From Candidatus Tumulicola sp. (GTDB taxonomy: Bacteria > Vulcanimicrobiota > Vulcanimicrobiia > Eremiobacterales > Eremiobacteraceae), in NCBI GenBank assembly GCA_035601835.1, contig DATNNM010000011.1, positions 1-64,000 on the forward strand: DNA of 64,000 nt, in the 5' to 3' direction. The first letter of the stretch is position 1; every line of letters begins with the position of its first letter. The notes beneath the pieces are model-generated. The model searched no databases. It was not told where the DNA came from and worked only from the letters and a program-made list of their open reading frames with translations. The translations under genes and the position numbers were made by a program. This document shows, piece by piece, positions 16,278 through 24,027 of the stretch.

Positions 16278-16659
16278 GCAGTACGATGTGATATTTGACG
16301 CTCATGCCGCGGCCGCCGGCGAACGCGCCCCACAGGTTCGCGTCGAGGTTGCCGTCCGCGCTTCTCAAGTGCATGAACCGGTCCACTTGATTGAAGCGAT
16401 CGACAAGGCCGGGAAACGGCTTGAACGGTTTACCGGGTTTTTGAGCGGTGGGCGGGGTGCGCGGCGCCGCAGCGGGTGAAATCGGCTGCGCTCGGTTGCT
16501 CGGGTTGTTCGTGGCCGCTATGTCCACGAGGCGCTGATTGAGCGTCGTCAGCGCTTGAGCATCATCGGCGGCGGCAGCAAGCGGCGTGGCTGCCGCACAA
16601 CACCAAGCGGCGAGTCCGCCAATCGCGAAACTCAGACGAACGGCATTGCTGCGCGCCAT
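16273..16659 (-). CDS. Small exported protein of unknown function
   Basis: The 128-residue protein has a clear signal peptide (MARSNAVRLSFAIGGLAAW..., cleavage near PLAAAADD) and a low-complexity Pro/Ala/Lys middle (QPISPAAAPRTPPTAQKPGKPFKPFPG). A more ordered tail contains the sequence FMHLRSADGNLDANLWG. I do not recognise a family. The short N-terminal helix followed by a Pro-rich linker suggests a periplasmic or surface-tethered factor. Its stop lies inside a REP-like hairpin. Confidence 0.6.
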   Translation of the reverse strand: MARSNAVRLSFAIGGLAAWCCAAATPLAAAADDAQALTTLNQRLVDIAATNNPSNRAQPISPAAAPRTPPTAQKPGKPFKPFPGLVDRFNQVDRFMHLRSADGNLDANLWGAFAGGRGMSVKYHIVLR

Positions 16660-16682
16660 CGGTGCCTCCCACCTCTGGAGAT

Positions 16683-16707
16683 ATTATACCCGTCTGAGCG
16701 GCGCTCA
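16683..16707 (-). promoter_or_regulatory. Probable promoter and palindromic operator of the exported-protein gene
   Basis: On the minus strand a perfect TATAAT (16688-16683) stands 23 bp upstream of the ATG at 16659. A perfect palindrome TGAGCGGCGCTCA (16695-16707) covers the spacer just upstream of it, a natural repressor position. No good -35 box is seen. Confidence 0.5.
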
Positions 16708-16759
16708 CACGAGTGGTCCTGGACACGAACACCCGAAAAGCGGCGGCGCCTCACAAGGT

Positions 16760-16807
16760 ACTTTGCAGGGCAAAGTTAAACGAAGCCATGACTTTGCGCG
16801 GCAAAGT
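16760..16807. promoter_or_regulatory. Two tandem ACTTTGC-N3-GCAAAGT palindromes
   Basis: Perfect 17-bp palindromes occur at 16760-16776 (central AGG) and 16791-16807 (central GCG). Their centres are 31 bp apart, about three DNA turns, so two dimers would sit on one face. They lie 33 bp upstream of the FAD reductase ATG. They look like operators of a dimeric repressor, which is not in the window. Confidence 0.75.
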
Positions 16808-16840
16808 ATAGGGTGAGAGGCCTTGATCTAGGGAGCGCTG

Positions 16841-18025
16841 ATGGAGAGCTATGATGTGGCCGTCATCGGAGCCGGACTCGCCGGCTTGCAGTGCGCGAGG
16901 ACACTCGCGCGCCGTGGGCTGCGCGTGGCGCTTGCCGACAAGAAGCAGACGCCATGGTCCACGGTGCACACGACCGGCATCTTCGTCCGCCGCACGCTTG
17001 AAGACTTCGCACTGCCGCTGGTCTGCCTCGGCCCACCGATCCGAGACGTCATCGTGTACTCGCCCTCGCGCAAGCCGTTAGCGCTGCGCAGCCGGTACGA
17101 TGAGTTTCGCGTCGGCGACATGCGCGGATTGTACGAACGCATGCTCGACGAATGTCTGCGCTTGGGCGTCACATGGATGCCGCGCATGCGCTATTGCGGC
17201 ATCGACGCGGAAGGTGCGCGGAGTTCGGTGCGCCTGCAGAAATTCCGAGCTGACGCTCGGAACGCTACATTTATATTGAAGGCGCGCTACGTGGTCGGCG
17301 CGGATGGCGCGATGTCCGCCGTGGCGCGCGACCTCGGGTTGGACTCGAACCGCGAGTGGATCGTGGGTTTGGAGGAGGTCTTCGACGGCGTGCCGGTCGC
17401 GGTGCCGCCGACGCTGCACTGTTTCCTCGATCCTGTGCTTGCGCCGGGCTATTTGGCCTGGGTAGTTCACGATGGCGTGCAGGCGCACATCGGGGTCGGC
17501 GGCGACGCGCGGCGCTTCGATCCGCAAGCGGCGCTCGCCGCGTTTCATCGGACGATCACGGGTCTCGTCGACCTTGCGCATGCCCGCCTTGTGGAGAGGC
17601 GTGGGGGCCGTATTCCGGTTGGCGGCGTGCTGGCTCGCATCGCGAATCGACGAGGCTTGCTCGTGGGCGACGCCGCCGGCGCGCCGTCGCCGTTGACGGC
17701 GGGCGGCCTCGACGCGTGTTTGCGCCTCTCGGAGCACGCGGCGAACGCGATCGCGTTTCGCATGCAAGCGGATGATGACCAGCCCCTGCAAGATTATGAT
17801 GGGGCGCGCTTTCGCGCGCGCTTCTTCGCGCGGCGCTGGATGCGCAAGGCGCTGAGCGCGCTACGCGATCCCCTCGCGCTCGACATCGCTTGCGCGGCGC
17901 TGCGCGCATGGCCGTTGCGCCCTCTTGCCGAGCATATTTTCTTCGGCCGCGGTTCCTTTCCCGAAATCACAGGACGCCGCGCCCGCGGGCCGGAAGCATA
18001 TGGTTTGAGCTCCCGGGGGTATTAG
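16841..18025 (+). CDS. FAD-dependent oxidoreductase, geranylgeranyl-reductase/FixC-like
   Basis: The 394-residue flavoprotein has an N-terminal Rossmann motif VIGAGLAGLQCARTLARRG, the central VVGADGAMSAVARDLG and the FAD-closing LLVGDAAGAPSPLTAGGLDACLRLSEHAANAI. It belongs to the group that includes geranylgeranyl reductases and halogenase-like monooxygenases. Those reduce isoprenoid chains or oxidise aromatic substrates. Residues 135-143 (FRADARNAT) are encoded by a REP-like hairpin read in frame, and the stop falls in a second degenerate hairpin. GGGAGCG 4 nt before the ATG supports the start. Tandem palindromic operators stand upstream. The exact substrate is unknown. Confidence 0.8.
   Translation: MESYDVAVIGAGLAGLQCARTLARRGLRVALADKKQTPWSTVHTTGIFVRRTLEDFALPLVCLGPPIRDVIVYSPSRKPLALRSRYDEFRVGDMRGLYERMLDECLRLGVTWMPRMRYCGIDAEGARSSVRLQKFRADARNATFILKARYVVGADGAMSAVARDLGLDSNREWIVGLEEVFDGVPVAVPPTLHCFLDPVLAPGYLAWVVHDGVQAHIGVGGDARRFDPQAALAAFHRTITGLVDLAHARLVERRGGRIPVGGVLARIANRRGLLVGDAAGAPSPLTAGGLDACLRLSEHAANAIAFRMQADDDQPLQDYDGARFRARFFARRWMRKALSALRDPLALDIACAALRAWPLRPLAEHIFFGRGSFPEITGRRARGPEAYGLSSRGY
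17243..17269 (-). repeat. REP-like hairpin inside the FAD reductase gene
   Basis: On the minus strand it reads GTAG + CG + TTCCGAGC + GTCA + GCTCGGAA, the same arms as the elements at 35513 and 56294. It is translated in frame as FRADARNAT on the plus strand. Confidence 0.8.
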
Positions 18026-18033
18026 TCCCGGCA
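18006..18033 (+). repeat. Degenerate REP-like hairpin at the reductase stop codon
   Basis: CCGGG and CCCGG arms around GGTATTAGT resemble the CCGGGGC-TTTA-GCCCCGG type with several changes. The reductase TAG (18023-18025) lies in the loop. Confidence 0.4.
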
Positions 18034-18055
18034 CTTCAGTTGGAGACGTTCTTTC

Positions 18056-18484
18056 ATGCCTACGAACCCCGCCCGCGGCGCCGCGGCGTTTGTCTGCGTC
18101 GCCCTCGCCGCCGTCGGCATAGCCGGATGCCCGGTGACGTCCGATTCGAACAACAACAACTTCATCACGGCGGAACCCAAAGCGTTTTCCATCCATACGA
18201 TCGACCATTTCGCCAGCCAGGCCGGGAGCGGGATCGACAGTCAGATCATCGTCGTGCACGCGACCTATACCAACAACGACGTCAACGAGCAAGTCATCCA
18301 GACGAGCAAGTTCGCGCTCATCGACCAAAGCACACAAGCGACGTACTATGCGTTGTCCGGGGGCGACATCAACGTCCCGGCGATGCCCAATACGAGCCTC
18401 GAGTCCGGGAAAAGCATCGACGTCGCGATCGGCTTCCGCGTTCCCGTCGTCATGACGTCGGCGCGCCTCGTCTACCGCCTATAA
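18056..18484 (+). CDS. Lipoprotein with DUF4352-like domain
   Basis: The 142-residue protein has a lipobox (VGIAGC) after a hydrophobic stretch, so it is probably membrane-anchored. The mature part has the beta-sandwich pattern of DUF4352 proteins: IIVVHATYTNNDVNEQVIQTSKFALID in the middle and LESGKSIDVAIGFRVP near the end. Its role is unknown. It lies between the FAD reductase and polA, with 22 bp to the polA ATG, and may share a transcript with polA. Confidence 0.65.
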   Translation: MPTNPARGAAAFVCVALAAVGIAGCPVTSDSNNNNFITAEPKAFSIHTIDHFASQAGSGIDSQIIVVHATYTNNDVNEQVIQTSKFALIDQSTQATYYALSGGDINVPAMPNTSLESGKSIDVAIGFRVPVVMTSARLVYRL

Positions 18485-18506
18485 CGCGGACGCGCCGTCT
18501 CCAGTC

Positions 18507-21236
18507 ATGAACGAAGGCGGCCGCACCCTGCTGCTCCTCGACGTCTACGCGCTGGTCTATCGCGCGTTCTTCGCGTTGCCGCCGTTGACGTCACCAGCGG
18601 GCTCGGCCGTCAACGCCGCCTACGGCTTCGAGCGCATGCTCGCGCGCATCATCATGCAGGAACGCCCGACGCACGCCGCGGCCTGCTTCGACGCGGGGAT
18701 CCCCGCTGAACGCCTTTCCATCGCCCCCGAATACAAGGCGCATCGTCCGGAAATGCCGGACGATCTGTCCTCGCAGTTCCCGCTGGTGAGGCGCCTGCTC
18801 GAAGCCTATCGCATTCCGATCGTCGAGATCCCGGGCGAAGAGGCCGACGACTGCATCGCAACGCTTGCGACGCGCGCGTCGGCCGACCGGCTGCGCTCGG
18901 TCATCGTGTCCGGCGACCTCGACTTGCTGCAGCTGGTCGACGAACATTGCACGGTGGTGATGCCCCGGCGCGGCATCAGCGACATGCTGCGTTACGACAT
19001 CGCCGCGGTCAAGGAACGCTTCGGGCTCGAGCCGGCGCAGCTACCCGACTATCGCGGTCTCAAGGGCGATCCATCGGACAATCTGCCCGGGGTGCCGGGT
19101 ATAGGGGAAAAAACGGCCGCCAAGCTCCTCGCGCAGTTCGGCTCGCTCGACGCGCTGCTCGCGAACACCGAGGCGGTCACGCCGAAGCGGGTTGCAGATC
19201 TGCTGGTGCGCTATGCCGATCAGGCGCGCCGCTGCCGCGACGTCTCGATCGCAAAACGCGACCTACCGATCGCCCTGACATGGCCCGATGCCGAATTCCG
19301 CGGCCCCGACGCCGACAAGCTCAACGCGCTCTTCCGCGAGCTTGGCTTCCGTTCGCTGATGTCGCAGTACGACGAGCGGTCCGAGAAGAGCGAGAACAAC
19401 GGACCTAAAGGTCCGTCGCCACAAGGTCCGTTGCTACAAAATACGGCGACGGTCGCCACCGACTACCGCTTCCTTCAAGCTCCGCAGGACGTGATCGACG
19501 CGATCGGGCGTGCGCGCAACGCGGGCACGGTGGCGTTGACGAGCCTGCCCGAACTGGTTTCGTGGCGCGATCCTTCGCCGATCGCCTTTGCGCTGGCGTG
19601 GGAACCAGGTGTCGCGGTCGCGTTTCCCGCGAGCAGCGCGCTCGACGAACCTGCGGTGCGCGAAGCATTCGCGGCGCTGTTGAGCGACCCGCGCGTCGGA
19701 AAGGTCGCTCATGCCGGCAAGCCGCTGACCGGCTGGCTCGGCTCCCACGGCTTGCGCCTCAACAACCTGATCTTCGACGCCGGACTCGCAGCCGGGTTGT
19801 TGGATTTCACGCGCAGCGAGCCGGCGATCGCCGAAACCATCGCGGCGCTCGACGGCGCCATCGTCCACGCGCCTTTCGAACGGCCCACGCAAAGTCTAGG
19901 ACTGTTCGACGCCGGCCCACAGGTCACAGGCGCGCAAGCATCCGCCGCCGATGCGATCCTGCGCCTTTATCCGGCCCTCGAACAGCGCCTGCGAGACGCG
20001 GGCATGGATGGGCTCATGCGCGACGTCGAAATGCCGCTCGTCGAGGTGCTCGCCGAAATCGAGCAAGTCGGATTCAGGCTCGACCTGGCCGAGCTATCGC
20101 GCATCCGCGCAAATCTGGACCGCATCATCGCCGAAACGAGCGCCGCCGTCTACCGGCTCGCGGGCGCTGAGTTCAACATCAACTCGCCCAAGGCGCTGGG
20201 CGAGGTGCTCTTCGAGAAGCTCGGGCTGCCGAGCGGCTACAAGACGAAGACCGGTTACGCGACGGGCATCGAAGTGCTGGCTCCGTTGGCGCTCGAGCAC
20301 GAAATCGCGGCGCGAGTACTGGAGTACCGTGAGGTCGCAAAACTCAAATCGACGTACGTGGACGCCCTGCCCGCGCTCTTGGACCCCGCGACGGGCCGGC
20401 TGCACACGACGCTGCATCAACTGGGGGCAGCCACCGGCCGTCTCTCGAGTTCGGATCCAAATCTGCAGAACATCCCGATCCGCAGCGCGGCCGGCCGCGA
20501 AGTGCGGCGCGCATTTCTAGCGCCGACGCCCGGCAACGTGCTGCTCGCCGCAGACTACTCGCAGATCGAGCTGCGCTTATTCGCTCATCTCTCGGGCGAC
20601 CCGAATCTGATCGCCGCGTTCGCCGCGGGCGAGGACATCCACGAGTTCGCGGCGCGCGCGGTCTTCAACGTGCCGGCGGAGGCCGGCGTCGACGCGGAGA
20701 TGCGCCGCCGCGCCAAAGCCGTGAACTTCGGCATTCTCTACGGTCAGGGTCCGACCGGGCTCGCGCAAAGCGTCGGCTTTTCGCGCGCCGAAGCCAAGGA
20801 TTTCATCAGCGCGTACTTCGCGCGCTTTCCGCGGGTCAAGACGTACATCGACGAATCGCTCGAGCGCGCGCGCGAGCAGGGTTACGTGACGACGCTGCTG
20901 GGGCGGCGCCGGCTGCTTCCCGATCTGCACTCGAGCAACCACGGCTTGCGCGCCGCGGCGGAGCGCATGGCGATCAACGCGCCGCTGCAAGGCAGCGCGG
21001 CGGACCTCATCAAACTCGCCATGGTGCGGATCGCGCGCCGCTTCGACGAGTGCAAGACGCCGGCGCGCATGGTGCTGCAGGTGCATGACGAGCTGATCTT
21101 CGACGTCGCCCCCGCGAGCGTGCCGGAAGTGCGCGATATCGTCCGATCGATCATGGCGGATGCGATCCAGGTGAGCGTTCCGTTGGTGGTCGACTGCAAA
21201 GTCGGCGCCAATTGGGGCGAAGTCGAGCCGGCCTGA
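18507..21236 (+). CDS. polA: DNA polymerase I with degenerate proofreading domain
   Basis: The 909-residue enzyme has an N-terminal 5'-nuclease (1 to about 290, with GEEADDCIATLA and DYRGLKGDPSDNLPGVPGIGEKTAAKLL), a 3'-5' exonuclease-like region (about 315-490) and a family A polymerase. The polymerase carries motif A DYSQIELRLFAHLSGD, motif B RRRAKAVNFGILYG and motif C QVHDELIFDV. The exonuclease region lacks the DxE motif of proofreading enzymes (VALTSLP in its place), so it is probably inactive, as in several bacterial homologues. Residues 298-311 are encoded by a REP-like element, exactly in the linker between nuclease and Klenow-like parts. mutM follows 10 bp downstream. Confidence 0.97.
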   Translation: MNEGGRTLLLLDVYALVYRAFFALPPLTSPAGSAVNAAYGFERMLARIIMQERPTHAAACFDAGIPAERLSIAPEYKAHRPEMPDDLSSQFPLVRRLLEAYRIPIVEIPGEEADDCIATLATRASADRLRSVIVSGDLDLLQLVDEHCTVVMPRRGISDMLRYDIAAVKERFGLEPAQLPDYRGLKGDPSDNLPGVPGIGEKTAAKLLAQFGSLDALLANTEAVTPKRVADLLVRYADQARRCRDVSIAKRDLPIALTWPDAEFRGPDADKLNALFRELGFRSLMSQYDERSEKSENNGPKGPSPQGPLLQNTATVATDYRFLQAPQDVIDAIGRARNAGTVALTSLPELVSWRDPSPIAFALAWEPGVAVAFPASSALDEPAVREAFAALLSDPRVGKVAHAGKPLTGWLGSHGLRLNNLIFDAGLAAGLLDFTRSEPAIAETIAALDGAIVHAPFERPTQSLGLFDAGPQVTGAQASAADAILRLYPALEQRLRDAGMDGLMRDVEMPLVEVLAEIEQVGFRLDLAELSRIRANLDRIIAETSAAVYRLAGAEFNINSPKALGEVLFEKLGLPSGYKTKTGYATGIEVLAPLALEHEIAARVLEYREVAKLKSTYVDALPALLDPATGRLHTTLHQLGAATGRLSSSDPNLQNIPIRSAAGREVRRAFLAPTPGNVLLAADYSQIELRLFAHLSGDPNLIAAFAAGEDIHEFAARAVFNVPAEAGVDAEMRRRAKAVNFGILYGQGPTGLAQSVGFSRAEAKDFISAYFARFPRVKTYIDESLERAREQGYVTTLLGRRRLLPDLHSSNHGLRAAAERMAINAPLQGSAADLIKLAMVRIARRFDECKTPARMVLQVHDELIFDVAPASVPEVRDIVRSIMADAIQVSVPLVVDCKVGANWGEVEPA
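19398..19438 (-). repeat. REP-like element inserted in frame in polA
   Basis: On the minus strand it reads GTAG + CA + ACGGACC, a spacer, then ACGGACC-TTTA-GGTCCGT. The hairpin is perfect (7-bp arms). It is composite, with an extra half arm next to the GTAG head. It is translated without a frameshift as NGPKGPSPQGPLLQ. Confidence 0.8.
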
Positions 21237-21246
21237 CCTCTTTTCG

Positions 21247-22047
21247 ATGCCCGAACTTCCCGAAGTCGAAACCATCGCCCGTGGGCTGCGCCACAAAGTG
21301 TTGCGGCGCCGCATCGCCGCGATCGAGGTCGCGTGGCAGCGCAGCATCGACCAACGCGGCGTTTCCGAACAGCTGCTCGTCGGCGACACCATCAGCGACG
21401 TCCGGCGGCTTGGAAAGTTCGTCATCCTCAGCCTGGGAAGCGGCCGCAGCGTCGCCATCCACCTGCGCATGACGGGCAGGTTGATCGTGGATCCGCCGGC
21501 CGCAGATCCGCACACGCGCCTCACCCTCCGGTTCGAGGACGGTGGGGTGCTGGTTTTCTCGGACGCGCGCAAGTTCGGGAGATGGCGCGTCATCGAAGGC
21601 GACCCGAGCCGCGCGTTGGGCATCGGCATCGACCCGTTTGACCCGGCTTTGAGCGCGAGCGTGTTCGCCGGGCTGGTCCGCAAGCGCGCCACCCCGATCA
21701 AGACGTGGCTGCTGGACCAGCGTTTTCTCTCCGGCATCGGCAACATCTACGCCTGCGAGGCGCTGTTCGCCGCCCGCATTCGGCCGCGCCGCCGAGCTCG
21801 GAGTTTGAGCGTATCGGAGCGCGCGCAACTCCTTGCAAGCTTGCGCAAAGTCATGCGCAAAGCCATACAGCATCGGGGTTCCAGCGTGGACGACTACCTC
21901 GATGCGGAAGGAATGCCGGGCGGCTTTCAGAAGCAATTGGCAGTCTACGGGCGTGGTGGTCTGCCGTGCCGGCGCTGTCGAACGCCGATACGGCGAGTTG
22001 TTCTCGCGCAACGGGGCACGTTCTACTGCCCTACCTGCCAGCAATAA
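21247..22047 (+). CDS. mutM: Formamidopyrimidine-DNA glycosylase
   Basis: The 266-residue enzyme has the N-terminal catalytic PELPEVE (P1 and E2 after Met removal), the catalytic lysine in RRLGKF, the HLRMTG loop, the helix-two-turn-helix DQRFLSGIGNIYACEALF and a C-terminal zinc finger (CRRC ... CPTC). It excises 8-oxoguanine and ring-opened purines from DNA. It lies directly behind polA, so the two repair genes are likely cotranscribed. Confidence 0.97.
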   Translation: MPELPEVETIARGLRHKVLRRRIAAIEVAWQRSIDQRGVSEQLLVGDTISDVRRLGKFVILSLGSGRSVAIHLRMTGRLIVDPPAADPHTRLTLRFEDGGVLVFSDARKFGRWRVIEGDPSRALGIGIDPFDPALSASVFAGLVRKRATPIKTWLLDQRFLSGIGNIYACEALFAARIRPRRRARSLSVSERAQLLASLRKVMRKAIQHRGSSVDDYLDAEGMPGGFQKQLAVYGRGGLPCRRCRTPIRRVVLAQRGTFYCPTCQQ

Positions 22048-22099
22048 TCCATTCTTCTAGACAAATACATGGGGAGAACCCTGAGGTTATCGTTTGTTA

Positions 22100-23272
22100 A
22101 TGACTGACACACCTGCGATCGCGCCCACCAAGGAAGCGGAGGACGAATTCGCGCTCGAGCAGCGGCTCTATGAAGAGAGCCTGCGGACGCTCGATGAAGG
22201 CCAAGTGCTCACCGGCGTCATCGTCGCCAAGACCCACGACGAGCTGCTCGTGGACATCGGCGGCAAGTCCGAGGGCATCGTGAGCCAGCGCGAACTGTCG
22301 CCCGGCATGCGCATCGCGGATCTTCCGGTCGGAGGCACGCTCGAAGTGCTCGTCCACCGGATCGACGGCGACGGCGACGGCGCGATGTATCTTTCCGAGC
22401 GCCGCGCGCGCGCGTTGAAGACCTGGGAAAAAGTTCTGGAAGCGCACGAGCGTAACGACGCCATCACCGCCACCGTGACGCAGGTCGTCAAGGGCGGCGT
22501 GCTGGTCGATCTGGGCATGCGCGGCTTCGTGCCCGCGTCGCAGATCCGGCGCCATCCCGTCGGCAACCTCGAAGAGCTGGTCGGCAAGACGCTGCGCTTG
22601 AAAGTGATCGATCTCGATCACAAGCGCCGGCGCGTCGTGCTGTCGCAGCGCGTCGTGCTCGAGGAAGAGCTCAATCAGAAGAAGCAAGAGCTGCTCTCGA
22701 CGCTGCAGCCCGGTCAGATCCGCGAGGGCACGGTGGTGCGTCTCGCCGATTTCGGTGCGTTCGTCGATCTCGGCGGCGTAGATGGTCTGATCCACAACAG
22801 CGAGCTGTCGTGGGCGCGCATCAAGCATCCGAGCGAAGTCGTGCAGATCGGCGACAAGGTGCAAGTCGAGATCATGAAGTTCGACTCGGAAGCGCGCAAG
22901 GTCAGCCTCTCGCTCAAGCACTCGCTTGAGGATCCATGGAAGAACGTGCCGGATTCGCTCCAGGACGGCGTCATCGTCCCCGCCACGCTCATCAAGTCGA
23001 CCGCGAACTATCTCCTGGTGGAGATCCTTCCCGGCGTGACCGGCATGGTGCCGAAGTCGGAATTCGATCCGGCGAAAGTGCCCGCCATCGGCGAAACGCT
23101 CAACGTGAAGGTGCTGTCCATCAACGCAGCCTCGCGCCGCATCAATGCGAGCGTGAACAAGGCAGCGCCGCAGGACGAACAGACGCCGGAAGCCGCCACC
23201 GTGACGGCGCAGATCGAAGCCCCCGCAGAGGAAGCGCCCGCCGACGAAGCCCCCGCCGCCGAGCCCGCATAA
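22100..23272 (+). CDS. rpsA: S1-domain RNA-binding protein, ribosomal protein S1-like
   Basis: The 390-residue protein has four S1 repeats beginning near [63 protein letters not shown] and [20 protein letters not shown]. Four repeats resemble the shorter S1 forms of Gram-positive and other lineages rather than the six of proteobacterial S1. The third repeat is closest to consensus ([21 protein letters not shown]). The tail is rich in Ala, Pro and Glu. It helps the 30S subunit bind mRNA. The start is ATG 22100; a TTG two codons earlier is also possible. Confidence 0.88.
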   Translation: MTDTPAIAPTKEAEDEFALEQRLYEESLRTLDEGQVLTGVIVAKTHDELLVDIGGKSEGIVSQRELSPGMRIADLPVGGTLEVLVHRIDGDGDGAMYLSERRARALKTWEKVLEAHERNDAITATVTQVVKGGVLVDLGMRGFVPASQIRRHPVGNLEELVGKTLRLKVIDLDHKRRRVVLSQRVVLEEELNQKKQELLSTLQPGQIREGTVVRLADFGAFVDLGGVDGLIHNSELSWARIKHPSEVVQIGDKVQVEIMKFDSEARKVSLSLKHSLEDPWKNVPDSLQDGVIVPATLIKSTANYLLVEILPGVTGMVPKSEFDPAKVPAIGETLNVKVLSINAASRRINASVNKAAPQDEQTPEAATVTAQIEAPAEEAPADEAPAAEPA

Positions 23273-23285
23273 TACACGCGCCAGT

Positions 23286-23309
23286 GTAGTGCCGGGGCTT
23301 TAGCCCCGG
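23286..23309 (+). repeat. REP-like hairpin between rpsA and coaE
   Basis: The element is GTAG + TG + CCGGGGC-TTTA-GCCCCGG, with perfect arms. It ends 7 bp before the coaE ATG, so it is in the 5' leader of coaE. Confidence 0.85.
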
Positions 23310-23316
23310 AAATGAC

Positions 23317-23913
23317 ATGATCATCGGTCTCACTGGCGGCATCGGCGCGGGGAAATCAACCGTCGCGGCGATGTTCGCCGCTCTCGGCGCCGCCGTCATC
23401 GATACGGATGCGATCGCGCGCGAAGTCGTCGAGCCCCCGAGCCCGGTGCTGGACGCGATCAAGGCGGAGTTCGGTCCCGGTGTGATCGGTCCGGATGAGC
23501 GCCTGCTCCGCGACGCTCTGGGCCGCATCGTTTTTGCCGACCAAGCCAAACGCGCGCGCCTCAACCAACTCATGCATCCGGCCATCCTCAAGCGCACGCT
23601 CAAGAAGATCGCGAGCTACCCTCCGTCCGCCAAGGTCGTGGTCGTCGTGCCGTTGCTCTTCGAATCCGGATTCGAGCGCAATTGCGATGCGGTCGTCGCC
23701 GTGGTGGCCGACGCAGCGGTCCGCCGGGCGCGCGTCGCCGAGCGCGACGGGCTCACGCCCGAAGACGTCGATGCGCGGATGTCGGCCCAGTTGCCTGACG
23801 CGGAATACGAACGCCGCGCCACGCTCGTGGTGCGCAACAACGGCGACGTCAAAGCGCTCAACCGCGAAGTCGCCGCCGCATGGCAACGCTTGCTTGTAGT
23901 GCCGGGGCTTTAG
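23317..23913 (+). CDS. coaE: Dephospho-CoA kinase
   Basis: The 198-residue kinase has P-loop LTGGIGAGKSTV (about 5-16), DTDAIAREVV, HPAILKR and the LLFESGFE lid region. It performs the last step of coenzyme A synthesis, phosphorylating dephospho-CoA. The final residues (VVPGL) and the TAG stop are encoded by a REP-like hairpin (23896-23919), so a native C-terminus of slightly different length was probably replaced. Another hairpin lies in its leader. Confidence 0.95.
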   Translation: MIIGLTGGIGAGKSTVAAMFAALGAAVIDTDAIAREVVEPPSPVLDAIKAEFGPGVIGPDERLLRDALGRIVFADQAKRARLNQLMHPAILKRTLKKIASYPPSAKVVVVVPLLFESGFERNCDAVVAVVADAAVRRARVAERDGLTPEDVDARMSAQLPDAEYERRATLVVRNNGDVKALNREVAAAWQRLLVVPGL

Positions 23914-23919
23914 CCCCGG
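23896..23919 (+). repeat. REP-like hairpin at the coaE stop codon
   Basis: The element is GTAG + TG + CCGGGGC-TTTA-GCCCCGG. The coaE TAG (23911-23913) lies in it. Confidence 0.85.
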
Positions 23920-23946
23920 AAAACTCACAAGCGGCAAGGGAAGGCC

Positions 23947-23973
23947 GAGCGGACCTAAAGGTCCGCTCTAGTA
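23947..23973 (-). repeat. REP-like hairpin, GGACC arms
   Basis: The stem GAGCGGACC-TAAA-GGTCCGCTC has perfect 9-bp arms. The head on the minus strand is GTAC, a one-base change from GTAG. Confidence 0.7.
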
Positions 23974-23981
23974 CAAAGACG

Positions 23982-24005
23982 CCGGGGCTAAAGCCCCGGC
24001 ACTAC
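23982..24005 (-). repeat. REP-like hairpin, CCGGGGC arms
   Basis: On the minus strand it reads GTAG + TG + CCGGGGC-TTTA-GCCCCGG. With the copy at 23896 it forms an inverted pair flanking the GGACC-type hairpin. Confidence 0.85.
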
Positions 24006-24027
24006 ATTAGATGAAAACCGAAAACGG

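Noticed and set aside
20577-21746. 389-codon minus-strand frame opposite polA and mutM
   Set aside because: It crosses two confident genes and shows no conserved motif.
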